From GCA-2728135 sp002728135 (lineage in GTDB: Bacteria; Pseudomonadota; Alphaproteobacteria; UBA828): a stretch of DNA of 17,329 bases. This document shows, one piece after another, positions 1 to 7,697 of this stretch. The DNA is taken from NCBI GenBank assembly GCA_963997635.1, contig CAXEND010000023.1:1-17329 (forward strand), given 5' to 3'. The translations under genes and the position numbers were made by a program. Positions within the stretch are counted from its first letter, which is position 1; each line of letters begins with the position of its first letter. Below the pieces are notes generated by a model. That model ran no database searches. It saw only the letters and a list, made by a program, of their open reading frames with translations, and had not been told where the DNA came from.

Positions 1-1183
1 AAGTGTCTTCTGAATCCTCCCCATCTTGCTGTTCTCCAATCCAATTAAAGCGGTTCATAAACTGCAGATGAGACCCCCTGTTGCTCCATAGGCTCCATTT
101 CAGTTTTTCTACCGGACCAAAGGTACTCCAATTAGAACTCACATCGATTATGATACATTTATCTTTATTTTTGGCAGATCTTAAACCCCGTCCGACTGAT
201 TGCCCCCATAACACCTTGGATAATGTTGGTCTTAAATGCACTATAATATTACAAAAGGGATTATCCCAACCTTCTGTTAATACTCCAACCGAAACCATAG
301 CTTCTAGCTTACCACTCTCATGTGAAGATAAAAGCTCCATTCTCTCCTTTATGGGTGTCCCAGCAGTAACAAGATCTGCATTAATACCAGAATCCCTTAT
401 TTTTTCTAATGTAATTTCCGCCACTTTTACATCTGAACAAAACCATGCTGATATTGGCTTGGGAGTGACATTCTTTCTTTCATCTTTGTAACGCCATATT
501 GCACAATCAATCATAGACGACTTTATGATTGCATCTGACAGGGCGGATACGGGAAAATCTCCTGAAGTTATATCAATCTTAGCTAGATTTAGGTCATGAA
601 CGAAATGAGGTCGGTAAACTGGTTTTACCAACACACCTTCTGTAATTAGATTTTCGATATTGGCACAATCTATAATAGCGTCAAAAGCAAGATTAAGCTG
701 ATCTCTCTGATCAGCTGTCCTACGCTCTGGTGATGCAGTAAGCCCAATAAATTGAGCATCTGATTTCCCTGATTCTAAAAACAAATCTATAACTCGTTTA
801 TATGAGTGTCCATTGGGAGATACACGATGTGCTTCGTCGACAATAATTAGGTCTGCCATTGGAACAGCTGCATCTAAAATTTCTTTTGCACGCAAATTTG
901 TAGACAACAGAATATCATAATCATCAAATGCACTACTGGTATCAGATAATCTAAGTTTACGAACAGAATGTTTTTTGCTTAAAGCGGCCTCTAATTGTTC
1001 TAATAGAACCAAACGATGACATAGAACAATTACTTTTTTATTCTTATAAAAGCGTTCGATTAACTCACTGGCTAAAACAGTTTTACCTGCCCCAGTAGGT
1101 GCCTTAAGAATAAATCTCCTATACTTTCTGATCGTAACCGGATAACTGTCTATAACTTCTTGTTGCCAATTTCTAAGTTTCAT
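1..1183 (-). CDS. DEAD/DEAH-box superfamily II helicase, 3' end beyond window (partial)
   Basis: This is an ATP-dependent nucleic-acid helicase/translocase of the COG1061 / restriction-enzyme-Res type. Reading the minus strand from the ATG at 1183 gives 394 uninterrupted residues with no stop before the window edge. Visible motifs are a Q-rich start (NWQQEV, 5-10), Walker A APTGAGKT (28-35), the Walker B DEAH box (116-119), motif III TASPERR (149-155) and motif VI QSVGRGLR (328-335), so both RecA-like domains are present. No strong Shine-Dalgarno sequence precedes the ATG. The gene follows a terminator on the same strand (1222-1253), so it is probably transcribed on its own. Close relatives occur both as chromosomal genes and in phages (UvsW-like). 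No restriction, methylase or phage gene is visible beside it, so the biological role is open. The helicase identity is secure. Confidence 0.93.
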   Translation of the reverse strand, partial: MKLRNWQQEVIDSYPVTIRKYRRFILKAPTGAGKTVLASELIERFYKNKKVIVLCHRLVLLEQLEAALSKKHSVRKLRLSDTSSAFDDYDILLSTNLRAKEILDAAVPMADLIIVDEAHRVSPNGHSYKRVIDLFLESGKSDAQFIGLTASPERRTADQRDQLNLAFDAIIDCANIENLITEGVLVKPVYRPHFVHDLNLAKIDITSGDFPVSALSDAIIKSSMIDCAIWRYKDERKNVTPKPISAWFCSDVKVAEITLEKIRDSGINADLVTAGTPIKERMELLSSHESGKLEAMVSVGVLTEGWDNPFCNIIVHLRPTLSKVLWGQSVGRGLRSAKNKDKCIIIDVSSNWSTFGPVEKLKWSLWSNRGSHLQFMNRFNWIGEQQDGEDSEDT

Positions 1184-1221
1184 AAAAAATACCAGTTTAT
1201 AAAATAGGAAAAATTTCTAAC

Positions 1222-1253
1222 AAAAAAACCCACTAATCAATTAAGTTAGTGGG
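1222..1253 (-). terminator. Rho-independent terminator
   Basis: On the minus strand an 8-bp perfect stem (CCCACTAA at 1229-1236 paired with TTAGTGGG at 1246-1253) with a 9-nt loop is followed directly by seven U residues (complement of the A-run at 1222-1228). This is a classic intrinsic terminator. It lies about 130 nt past the stop codon of the small monooxygenase-fold gene at 1387-1722 and upstream of the helicase. It most likely ends the transcript of the former and insulates the latter. Confidence 0.85.
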
Positions 1254-1386
1254 CTTCCAATTAATGATTGATGTATATACGATGCTTATACATTTGTTAT
1301 CTCAAGACGTAAACATCTAAGGCCTCAATTTTTGTAATATTTAATTATTATGTTAATTTATGATCCTAGAAAATGTGTCTTATATA

Positions 1387-1722
1387 CTATTTTGCTTCAG
1401 GTAGGACAAAACCCATATCTCTCTTACCTGAAACTTCATATATATCAGCTGAATAATTCTTAATATCTCCTCGCATGCTAGCTTCACCTAATGCTGAAAC
1501 TAATACATCCATATATGGATAAGTAAAATGTTCGTCTAAATCTTTCTGACTATTCCAAACCTCAAAAATAGTTGCTCTATTTTCATTTGTGATATCTATT
1601 GCCCAATCATAAATTTGTACACCGGGTTCTTTGCGTGAATTATTGACTGCATCCAAGATCTCATCTTTAATTTGATCGAATCCACCAGGAACAAACTCAA
1701 ATACTACTGCTACAATTATCAT
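1387..1722 (-). CDS. Small antibiotic-biosynthesis-monooxygenase (ABM) fold protein
   Basis: This protein of about 111 residues has the ferredoxin-like dimeric alpha/beta-barrel pattern of ABM-domain proteins (putative quinol or heme-type monooxygenases, PF03992). It has a hydrophobic first strand (MIIVAVVFEF), PGGFDQIKDEI leading into helix 1, PGVQIYDWAID, and a central strand ATIFEVWNSQKDLDEHF followed by a short helix. The EVW-S..-L..H segment is typical. Of three possible starts (TTG 1737, ATG 1728, ATG 1722), the ATG at 1722 is preferred because the SD-like TGAGG at 1736-1732 sits 9 nt before it and only 3 nt before the 1728 ATG. ABM-fold proteins often accompany catabolic or polyketide gene sets, but many have no known substrate. 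The gene stands alone, with a terminator downstream, and is divergent from the amidohydrolase-like gene. Confidence 0.8.
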   Translation of the reverse strand: MIIVAVVFEFVPGGFDQIKDEILDAVNNSRKEPGVQIYDWAIDITNENRATIFEVWNSQKDLDEHFTYPYMDVLVSALGEASMRGDIKNYSADIYEVSGKRDMGFVLPEAK

Positions 1723-1822
1723 TTTCATTTTCCTCAAAAAATACTGCGGGATTTAGAATTATGGACTCAATTAATCATTTAACTAGCATTTTTATTAAAA
1801 AAATATTTTTAATAGGGTAATT

Positions 1823-2749
1823 TTGTTAATCACTAGTTTACTGTTTTCCGCATTTGTAGCGACTGAATGCCGAGGATATGATGGACTGATATTTGATGCT
1901 ATGGCACAGTTAGATGAAAAACAGGAATTCATTTCAGCAATTAATAAAGTTCAACAAGCTAAAGTTTCGAAATTAGCATTATTTGCACGTAGCAGAAAAT
2001 ATTTAGGAGAAAATGAAAACAAGATATTGGAATTACGAAAAAAGTTTCCAGAACTAATTATATTAGGCACACCAAAGTATTTTTTTTTAAGAGATGATCT
2101 TACACCAAAATATATTACTAAAACTATAAGAAGCATTCAAAAACATAATTATAAATTTATTGGTGAAATTTTATATACACATGGAGATAAATCTCATGGT
2201 GAAAAGACCTTGCACGGGGAAAGGTATATAGATCCAATTGCTCCTAACAATATTAAGTTCATAAATTTATTGAGAAGACCACAAATTCCGGTCATGACAC
2301 ACTGGGAAGTATACGAGTGGGATCGTGACTGGCCCAAGTTTTCAGAGCTTTATAATAGATTTCCTGAAATAACTTTCATAATCCCGCACATGGCATTTGG
2401 ACACCCTGAACAAGTTCGGTTAATCCTATCTAAACATTCGAATGTATATATGACAATCTCAAAAAAAGAACAGGATAAAAAGGGCTATAGTGACTCTAGG
2501 AAATCGAAGTTGCTTGGACACGGTTTTCTAAATAAGAATGGAAAGATAAGACCTTCTTGGCATAAGTTAATAATTGACTACTCAGACCGTTTAATGTTTG
2601 CCACTGATGCACATAAGGCTCATAGATGGGAAAAATATAAAGAAATTATTGATAATTATAGACATTTTGCAAAACAACTACCTTTAGAGGTTGCCAAAAT
2701 GATTTCATACCAAAATGCAGAAAGACTTTATAATGTTAAAGTAAAATAA
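1823..2749 (+). CDS. Exported amidohydrolase-2-type TIM-barrel protein lacking the HxH metal site
   Basis: The 308-residue protein resembles the amidohydrolase 2 family (PF04909; metal-dependent TIM-barrel hydrolases and decarboxylases). Later barrel landmarks are present: THWE (H160), IIPHMAFG (H189), FATDAH (D262) and the C-terminal NAERLY helix typical of the family. The first strand reads GLIFDAMAQLD (21-31), where the family has DAHxHxD, so M27 and Q29 replace the two metal-ligand histidines. A hydrophobic N-terminus with small residues (1-18) suggests a secretion signal, though it lacks a basic n-region. The start is a TTG with SD-like TAGGG at 1813-1817, 5 nt upstream; the frame stays open upstream to 1799 without an ATG, GTG or TTG. 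It is the first gene of a plus-strand set with the two oxidoreductases downstream (gaps of 45 and 66 nt). It may be a non-hydrolytic or binding protein; the catalytic role is unknown. Confidence 0.8.
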   Translation: MLITSLLFSAFVATECRGYDGLIFDAMAQLDEKQEFISAINKVQQAKVSKLALFARSRKYLGENENKILELRKKFPELIILGTPKYFFLRDDLTPKYITKTIRSIQKHNYKFIGEILYTHGDKSHGEKTLHGERYIDPIAPNNIKFINLLRRPQIPVMTHWEVYEWDRDWPKFSELYNRFPEITFIIPHMAFGHPEQVRLILSKHSNVYMTISKKEQDKKGYSDSRKSKLLGHGFLNKNGKIRPSWHKLIIDYSDRLMFATDAHKAHRWEKYKEIIDNYRHFAKQLPLEVAKMISYQNAERLYNVKVK

Positions 2750-2794
2750 ATTTTTAAACATAAAGTCAGTTCTTTTGAAGGAGAAAATTATATA

Positions 2795-3667
2795 ATGCAA
2801 AACATTGGTAGATTAGGGGTCTGGTATACTCCGGATTATTTAAGCCAGAGAGAAATCGTTGACTTAGCTATAGGGATAGAAAAACTTAATTTTGATACAT
2901 TTTGGTATCCCGAAGGGTTAGGGTATGAATCATTCAGCTTTGGAAGTTTTATTTTATCACAAACCTCACAACTAAATGTTGCGAGTGGAATAGCAAATAT
3001 ATACGCCCGAGATGCTGTTTCTGCAGCAGCTGGCCATGATTCTATGAATAATTTATATGGTGACAGGTTTATTCTTGGACTTGGTGTATCCCATATTCCA
3101 TTAGTAGAAGATTTTCGTGGACACAGCTATAACTCTAAGCCAGTCACCACTATGAATAAGTATTTAGACAAAATAGAAGGTGTCGAATTAAGCATTCCAA
3201 AAGTTGAACGTAACGTTATATTAGCTACTTTAGGGCCCAAAATGACTGCTCTAGCAGGCAAAAGAACCAAAGGTGCACACCCATATCTAGTCACACCAGA
3301 ACATACTGCTAGGACACGTGAAATAATCGGTTCAAACAAATGGTTATGTGTCGAGCAAAAGGTTTGTCTTACTAATGATACAACCTTAGCAAGAGAGGCA
3401 GCTGCAAAAATGTTATCTACATATATTCAATGGCCTAATTATCGTAATAATTGGTTAAGCCTTGGATTTAATGAGGAGGATTTATCTGGAATTGGTAGCA
3501 ATCGATTTCTTGATTCCATGGTAGCCTGGGGAACTAAAAAACATATATCTGATCGAATAAATGAACATTTCAGTGCCGGAGCAGATCATGTTTGCATTCA
3601 GCCTATTCATCCGGATGGAACCTCTAAAGTCGATTGGAATGCTTTAGAAGCTGTAGTTGATTCCTAA
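2795..3667 (+). CDS. LLM-class F420-dependent oxidoreductase (TIGR03620-like)
   Basis: This is a 290-residue member of the bacterial luciferase-like monooxygenase family, in the subgroup that generally uses coenzyme F420 (MSMEG_4141-type). It shows the characteristic DTFWYPEGLGYESF (34-47), strand/helix V.SGIANIYARD (62-73) and RFILGLGVSHIPLVE (91-105). The last is the LLM signature followed by the short loop typical of this subgroup. Family members oxidise or reduce alcohols, acyl-CoAs or unsaturated substrates by hydride transfer; no substrate can be assigned here. AAGGAG at 2778-2783 precedes the ATG by 11 nt. It is the middle gene of the plus-strand set. The length matches the subgroup, which is shorter than full-length LLMs (about 330-350 aa). 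Whether the organism makes F420 cannot be seen in this window; FMN use is the alternative. Confidence 0.88.
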   Translation: MQNIGRLGVWYTPDYLSQREIVDLAIGIEKLNFDTFWYPEGLGYESFSFGSFILSQTSQLNVASGIANIYARDAVSAAAGHDSMNNLYGDRFILGLGVSHIPLVEDFRGHSYNSKPVTTMNKYLDKIEGVELSIPKVERNVILATLGPKMTALAGKRTKGAHPYLVTPEHTARTREIIGSNKWLCVEQKVCLTNDTTLAREAAAKMLSTYIQWPNYRNNWLSLGFNEEDLSGIGSNRFLDSMVAWGTKKHISDRINEHFSAGADHVCIQPIHPDGTSKVDWNALEAVVDS

Positions 3668-3733
3668 ATAAATCTCTATAGTTATAATTTCAATTATAGA
3701 CCAATAATTTGTGCTCTAATGAGGTAATGTAAA

Positions 3734-4636
3734 ATGGTTAATGTTGGATTTATTGGCCTTGGAAATATGGGCTTGCCAATAGCAGAAAAAATAGGAAAAA
3801 ATATTCCCTTAAAAGTTTTTGATATAGATCATACAAAAATACTGAAACTAGAAAATAAAAACTTACTAGGAATATATAATGTTAAAAATCTTGCCAAAGA
3901 ATGTGATATTTTATTCACCTGTCTTCCTTCATCAGAAGAGGTTGATAATCTTTTATTTGGAGACTACAGCATTGTAGATCATTTAACTCCAGGGACTACC
4001 ATTATAGATATGACAAGTGGAGACCCTAACTTAACCAGAAAATTTTCTCTAGAACTTTCTAAGATGGATATAGAAATTATAGACGCCCCTGTCAGCGGTG
4101 GGCCTAAAGCTGCATATAACGGAACAATATCAATTATTGTAGGAGGTACTAACGAACAATTTGAACGTATATCTCCTATTCTAAGCTACATAAGCAAAAA
4201 CATTATGCACGCGGGTGGGCTTGGTAATGGTCATGCCATGAAGGCAGGAAATAATTTACTTAATCTAATTTGTCGTCTAGCCACATATGAAATTACTTCG
4301 GTGTTAATTAAAGAAGGGATAAAGGCAACTGATGTAATATCAATAATCCAAAAAAGTTCAGGAAGAAATTATACAACCGAAGTAACAATTCCTGATAATA
4401 TCTTGTCTGGGAAAATGCACCAAGGATTCACAACTGGACTTATGCAAAAAGATAGTGCAATTGCTCTATCTGTCGCAAAAGAAAATCAAACAGAAACCCC
4501 AATTGGAAAATTAGCTTTTCTAATTCTAGATGAAATTATTAGTGATTATGGAATTGATGCAGACATGTCGAATTTGGCATTAAGATATGAAAAAAATACT
4601 GGCGTCCAAATCAGACCGAATAATAAACATATCTAA
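3734..4636 (+). CDS. NAD(P)-dependent beta-hydroxyacid dehydrogenase (3-hydroxyisobutyrate dehydrogenase family)
   Basis: This 300-residue two-domain dehydrogenase belongs to the 3-hydroxyisobutyrate / tartronate-semialdehyde reductase family. The N-terminal Rossmann motif GFIGLGNMG spans 5-13 with acidic D30 after strand 2 (suggesting NAD preference). The substrate-binding signature DAPVSGGP is at 117-124 and the catalytic lysine segment GHAMKAGNN holds K170 and N174. All hallmark residues are present, so an active enzyme is expected that reversibly oxidises a beta-hydroxyacid to the semialdehyde. GAGGT at 3721-3725 lies 8 nt before the ATG. It is the last gene of the plus-strand set and ends 8 nt from the convergent 2-hydroxychromene-isomerase-like gene, with no visible terminator in the gap. 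The exact substrate (hydroxyisobutyrate, tartronate semialdehyde or an aryl analogue) cannot be chosen from sequence. Confidence 0.9.
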   Translation: MVNVGFIGLGNMGLPIAEKIGKNIPLKVFDIDHTKILKLENKNLLGIYNVKNLAKECDILFTCLPSSEEVDNLLFGDYSIVDHLTPGTTIIDMTSGDPNLTRKFSLELSKMDIEIIDAPVSGGPKAAYNGTISIIVGGTNEQFERISPILSYISKNIMHAGGLGNGHAMKAGNNLLNLICRLATYEITSVLIKEGIKATDVISIIQKSSGRNYTTEVTIPDNILSGKMHQGFTTGLMQKDSAIALSVAKENQTETPIGKLAFLILDEIISDYGIDADMSNLALRYEKNTGVQIRPNNKHI

Positions 4637-4644
4637 TAGTATCC

Positions 4645-5247
4645 TTATTGATCATTATGTTTAGATAGATACCAATCAATCATTTCAAGTCTATCTTGTC
4701 CAAAGAACAATTCTCCATTAATTACGAATGAAGGCACGCTCCATACCCCATCTGATAGAGCTTCAAGTGTGTTATTAGAAATTACCGACCTTGTTAAATC
4801 AGATTCTGCTCTTCTCATTATTGTCTCAACATCTACCCCGACCGAATCTAATATGCTCATTACAGATTCACGATTACTAATGTCTTGTTCTTTTTCCCAA
4901 CAGCCCCGCATTAAGGCACGAGTTATAATAAAAGTATCACAATTTAGGCTCTCAGATGCAATAACAACTGCTGACGATAACTCATAAGGTACAGGATGGT
5001 ATTTAGGTGAAAAATTAAATTCTAACTTACGCCATTTAGACCATCTGGCTAATTCAATTAAACGATACTCTTGAAGTACTTTAGGTCTATCTGCTAAGCT
5101 CTTACCTGCTTGTGTTACTTTCCAGGTTTGCAAAACATCAATGGGCTTAAAACTAATTTCCTGATTATATTTATTCGAAATTTTCTTCAAGTCTTCCATT
5201 GCCATATATGCCCATGGAGAAACACAAACAAAATAAAATTTTATCAA
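4645..5247 (-). CDS. 2-hydroxychromene-2-carboxylate isomerase / kappa-class GST (DsbA-fold) family protein
   Basis: The 200-residue thioredoxin-fold protein begins MIKFYFVCVSPWAY, the strand plus Ser10-Pro active-site turn of the HCCA isomerase / kappa GST family. It ends with the family's GVWSVPSFVINGELFFGQDR segment (167-186; cis-proline loop and FGQDRL). Known members use glutathione to isomerise 2-hydroxychromene-2-carboxylate in naphthalene-type degradation or conjugate other electrophiles. The single serine instead of a CxxC pair argues against a disulfide oxidoreductase. The start is TTG at 5247; no ATG fits, and AGGAAG (5259-5254) lies 6 nt upstream. It is the last gene of the minus-strand metabolic set, 69 nt after the cupin. 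An aromatic or otherwise electrophilic intermediate in the pathway is inferred; the specific substrate is not. Confidence 0.85.
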   Translation of the reverse strand: MIKFYFVCVSPWAYMAMEDLKKISNKYNQEISFKPIDVLQTWKVTQAGKSLADRPKVLQEYRLIELARWSKWRKLEFNFSPKYHPVPYELSSAVVIASESLNCDTFIITRALMRGCWEKEQDISNRESVMSILDSVGVDVETIMRRAESDLTRSVISNNTLEALSDGVWSVPSFVINGELFFGQDRLEMIDWYLSKHNDQ

Positions 5248-5316
5248 AATATACTTCCTATTAATTAGATATACGAAATGATTGATAATCTAAAAAATGA
5301 TGTCATTAAAATTTCA

Positions 5317-5802
5317 TCATTTTGATTTAACTCCGTAAATAGATCCATTCTCCCAACTTTCAACAAATTCGCTTATAGAAAGAGTCCATGGATTTTCCAT
5401 GTTTTCATCAAAGTATCTGAATAATATACCTTCAGGTGCATGTAATGAGTATATAACTGTTCCTCCGTCCTTACCTCCCCATTCGTCATGCACTAAAGCA
5501 TTAGTGCCAGCTATAGCATAATCACCCTTTTTTCTAATAATTGTTTTAATTGAACCGTTGGCCTGCCACTCTGAGAGGTGTTGTTCCCCATCCAAAACAA
5601 AAGTCACTGTTGATGCAACATGCTGATGTCTACGACAATGTCCTCCAGGTGGGAACCTCAGCAACATGTCCAAACGTTGACTCCCAATATCATAACCAAG
5701 AAGGCTATACTCAAAGTCGACCCTCATTCCTGATGAATTTTCGTCTAAAACATGACGCCACTCAACACTTTTAATATCAAATCTTCCAGAAACTACCGTC
5801 AT
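5317..5802 (-). CDS. Single-domain cupin with a three-histidine metal site (Dke1-like pattern)
   Basis: The 161-residue protein has a beta-barrel cupin pattern. Motif 1 is PPGGHCRRHQHVASTVTFVLDG (51-72 region) with H59 and H61, but at the position where most cupins have a metal-ligand glutamate there is Ser/Thr (S64-T67). Motif 2 is NALVHDEWGGKDGG with H105. A His-His-His site without Glu is the arrangement of acetylacetone dioxygenase Dke1 and some other Fe(II) dioxygenases. The ATG at 5802 is chosen over an upstream-open frame to 5850 because AGGAG at 5815-5811 lies 8 nt before it. It sits 41 nt after the crotonase gene in the five-gene minus-strand set. A C-C cleaving dioxygenase or an isomerase is possible; the family name is secure, the reaction is not. 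Confidence 0.82.
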   Translation of the reverse strand: MTVVSGRFDIKSVEWRHVLDENSSGMRVDFEYSLLGYDIGSQRLDMLLRFPPGGHCRRHQHVASTVTFVLDGEQHLSEWQANGSIKTIIRKKGDYAIAGTNALVHDEWGGKDGGTVIYSLHAPEGILFRYFDENMENPWTLSISEFVESWENGSIYGVKSK

Positions 5803-5843
5803 AAATATCTCTCCTAATTTACTTACAACTGCGGAATAATATA

Positions 5844-6638
5844 CTAACAACCGCGGAATATAGGTTTCCTTTTTTCAACAAAAGACCGCGAGGCCTCTGA
5901 GTGGTCTTCAGTTTGTGTGGTGCGTGCATGATGAAGAGCTTCGAGGTCTAGGCAAACACTTAATGGTTGAGAAATTGCAGCGTTCAAATTTTTTTTCATG
6001 TAGTCTAAGGCCACTAAAGGTCCATTAGCAAGATGCCTTGCAATATTATATGTTTTCTCTTCTAACTCATTATCTTCAACAACTATATTAAATAAGCCTA
6101 AAGAGAGTGCTTCCTCAGATAAAATTTTCTCTGATAAGAAATATAATTCCTTAGCCTTTGCAGGACCAACTAGATTAGTCAAAAACCAGCTTCCACCAAA
6201 ATCTCCCGATAATGCAACCTTAGAAAAAGCAGTAATCAATCGTGCATTATCACTTGCAATACGAATATCACATGCCAAAGCAAGAGACATACCAGCTCCA
6301 GCTGCCGGCCCACGTATCATGGCTATTGTTGGCTTATTAATTTCATGCAGTAAAGTCGATATTTCCATTCTGCGTCTCAATTCACAAGCACGCTGCTCTA
6401 AAGAGACACCATCATCACGTCCAGAGGCCATAGCTTTCACATCACCTCCAGAGCAGAATGCACTCCCCTCACCAGTTAAAATTATTGACCCAACCAATGG
6501 ATTAGAAGCATATTTGCTCAATAAGGTGTAGAGATCATCTAACATATCACGTGTTAGTGCATTAAGAAACTTTGGTCGATTGAGGGTTATTGTTGCTACT
6601 TTATCCTCTATTTTTTCTAAAAGGTGTTTTTCACTCAT
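5844..6638 (-). CDS. Enoyl-CoA hydratase/isomerase (crotonase) family protein, PaaG-like active site
   Basis: This 264-residue crotonase-fold acyl-CoA enzyme has ITLNRPKFLNAL (17-28), the first oxyanion-hole segment AFCSGGDVKAM (60-70) and the second GPAAGAGMSLALACD (110-124). The two catalytic glutamates of classical enoyl-CoA hydratase are not conserved: the GCELAMMCD glutamate is S118 here and the FGQPE glutamate falls at an Ala (FSKVAL). An aspartate at 146 (SGDFGGSWFL) matches the catalytic Asp of PaaG-type isomerases and related dehalogenases. Double-bond isomerisation or another CoA-thioester reaction is therefore likelier than hydration. The ATG at 6638 is preferred to the in-frame TTG at 6653 because the family usually starts at this point; neither has a good SD. 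It lies 27 nt after the TIM-barrel isomerase gene and 41 nt before the cupin. Confidence 0.88.
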   Translation of the reverse strand: MSEKHLLEKIEDKVATITLNRPKFLNALTRDMLDDLYTLLSKYASNPLVGSIILTGEGSAFCSGGDVKAMASGRDDGVSLEQRACELRRRMEISTLLHEINKPTIAMIRGPAAGAGMSLALACDIRIASDNARLITAFSKVALSGDFGGSWFLTNLVGPAKAKELYFLSEKILSEEALSLGLFNIVVEDNELEEKTYNIARHLANGPLVALDYMKKNLNAAISQPLSVCLDLEALHHARTTQTEDHSEASRSFVEKRKPIFRGC

Positions 6639-6665
6639 GAGCTTTTTTACCAAATATTTGATTAA

Positions 6666-7583
6666 TCAGTCGATATATTTATAAAGATTTTGGCGAGCCA
6701 ATATGAGACCCTCTTTTATTAATTCTAGACTCCCCTCATAATCACGGTCTTCATGTTCCAAGATAACTGGCCCGCTAAAGCCAACCTTAGTCAGTTCTGA
6801 GAAAAAAGTTGACCAGTTTACATCTCCTAAACCAGGAATTTTAGGAATTTGCCAGCCAATGCCAGTTGACATTATTCCATACTCATATAATCCATCTAAA
6901 TCAATTTTTAGATCTTTTGCATGAACGTGACAAATATAATTGCCAAATTCTCTAATAAATTTAGTTTGATCTATCATCTGCCAAATCAAATGGCTTGGGT
7001 CAAGATTAATACGGACACCCCCATCCCAATTATCAATAATTCTCCTCCAAATATGGGGTGAGTATGCAATATTGTGTCCTGCAGGCCACTCATTTTCACT
7101 AAATATCATAGGACAATTTTCAAACGCAATTTGAACACCTAAGTCCTGAGAGTAGACTATAAGTTCTGGCCATATTTTTTTTGCATTTTCCCAATTACCA
7201 TCAACTGTTAGGTTGGAATCACCACCACAAAATGTATTAACAATCGGCACACCCATCCATGAAGCACATTTAATTAGATTTTTAATGTTTTGTATAATTT
7301 TTTGACGGTGAATAGGATCTGGGTGTAAGGGATTCGGATAGAAACCTAGGCCTGAGATTTCCAAACCCATCTCTTCAAGGTATTGAGAAATTTCAGATGC
7401 TTCATTGCTTGTTATATTTTCAATATCAATATGAGATGTGCCAGCATACCGACGTTCGACCATGTCATTTTGTCTGGGCCAACATGCAATTTCTAAAGCC
7501 TCAAAAGACTCAGATACAGCCCACTCGGAAACTTCATTAAGTGAAGATGTATTAAATGGCACTGTAAGAAACCCAAATTTCAT
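6666..7583 (-). CDS. Sugar phosphate isomerase/epimerase-type TIM-barrel protein (xylose isomerase-like, AP endonuclease family 2)
   Basis: The 305-residue TIM barrel carries the metal-binding pattern of the COG1082 family (IolE, hydroxypyruvate isomerase, tagatose epimerase and relatives). It shows EALEIACWP at the second strand, VNTFCGGD (115-122), IAFENCP with E155, NLDPSHLIW with D195 and H198, CHVHAKD with H221, and VILEHEDRD with E276. These residues give the expected divalent-metal site, so an active isomerase, epimerase or dehydratase is likely. The ATG at 7583 has AGGA about 11 nt upstream. The next gene upstream is a Gfo/Idh oxidoreductase; that pairing is common in inositol and rare-sugar catabolism, where oxidised sugars are epimerised. 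It is followed at 27 nt by the crotonase. The substrate is not deducible. Confidence 0.87.
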   Translation of the reverse strand: MKFGFLTVPFNTSSLNEVSEWAVSESFEALEIACWPRQNDMVERRYAGTSHIDIENITSNEASEISQYLEEMGLEISGLGFYPNPLHPDPIHRQKIIQNIKNLIKCASWMGVPIVNTFCGGDSNLTVDGNWENAKKIWPELIVYSQDLGVQIAFENCPMIFSENEWPAGHNIAYSPHIWRRIIDNWDGGVRINLDPSHLIWQMIDQTKFIREFGNYICHVHAKDLKIDLDGLYEYGIMSTGIGWQIPKIPGLGDVNWSTFFSELTKVGFSGPVILEHEDRDYEGSLELIKEGLILARQNLYKYID

Positions 7584-7697
7584 TATAATTTTTTCCTGAG
7601 TTTTATTTTAAGTCTTTCATTATATAGCAGATGATATGCAATAGACCTTTTAAAGTTCTGAAAATAAATGAATTACTAATAAATAATAATTAAGTAC

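Noticed and set aside
81..491. Plus-strand open frame of 136 codons
   Set aside because: It is antisense to the helicase, whose minus-strand frame shows all superfamily II motifs; the plus-strand translation has no recognisable domain or RBS.
1..1183. Helicase as evidence for a phage or restriction island
   Set aside because: No integrase, methylase, phage structural gene or direct repeat is visible in the window to support this.
1361..1366. TGATCC on the plus strand in the gap before the ABM-fold gene
   Set aside because: No plus-strand gene begins within 450 nt and the hexamer also occurs by chance inside several coding regions.
3683..3698. AT-only dyad TATAATT-TC-AATTATA between two plus-strand genes, as a terminator or operator
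   Set aside because: No GC in the stem and no U-tract; the genes are 66 nt apart and look co-transcribed, so chance in AT-rich DNA is likelier.
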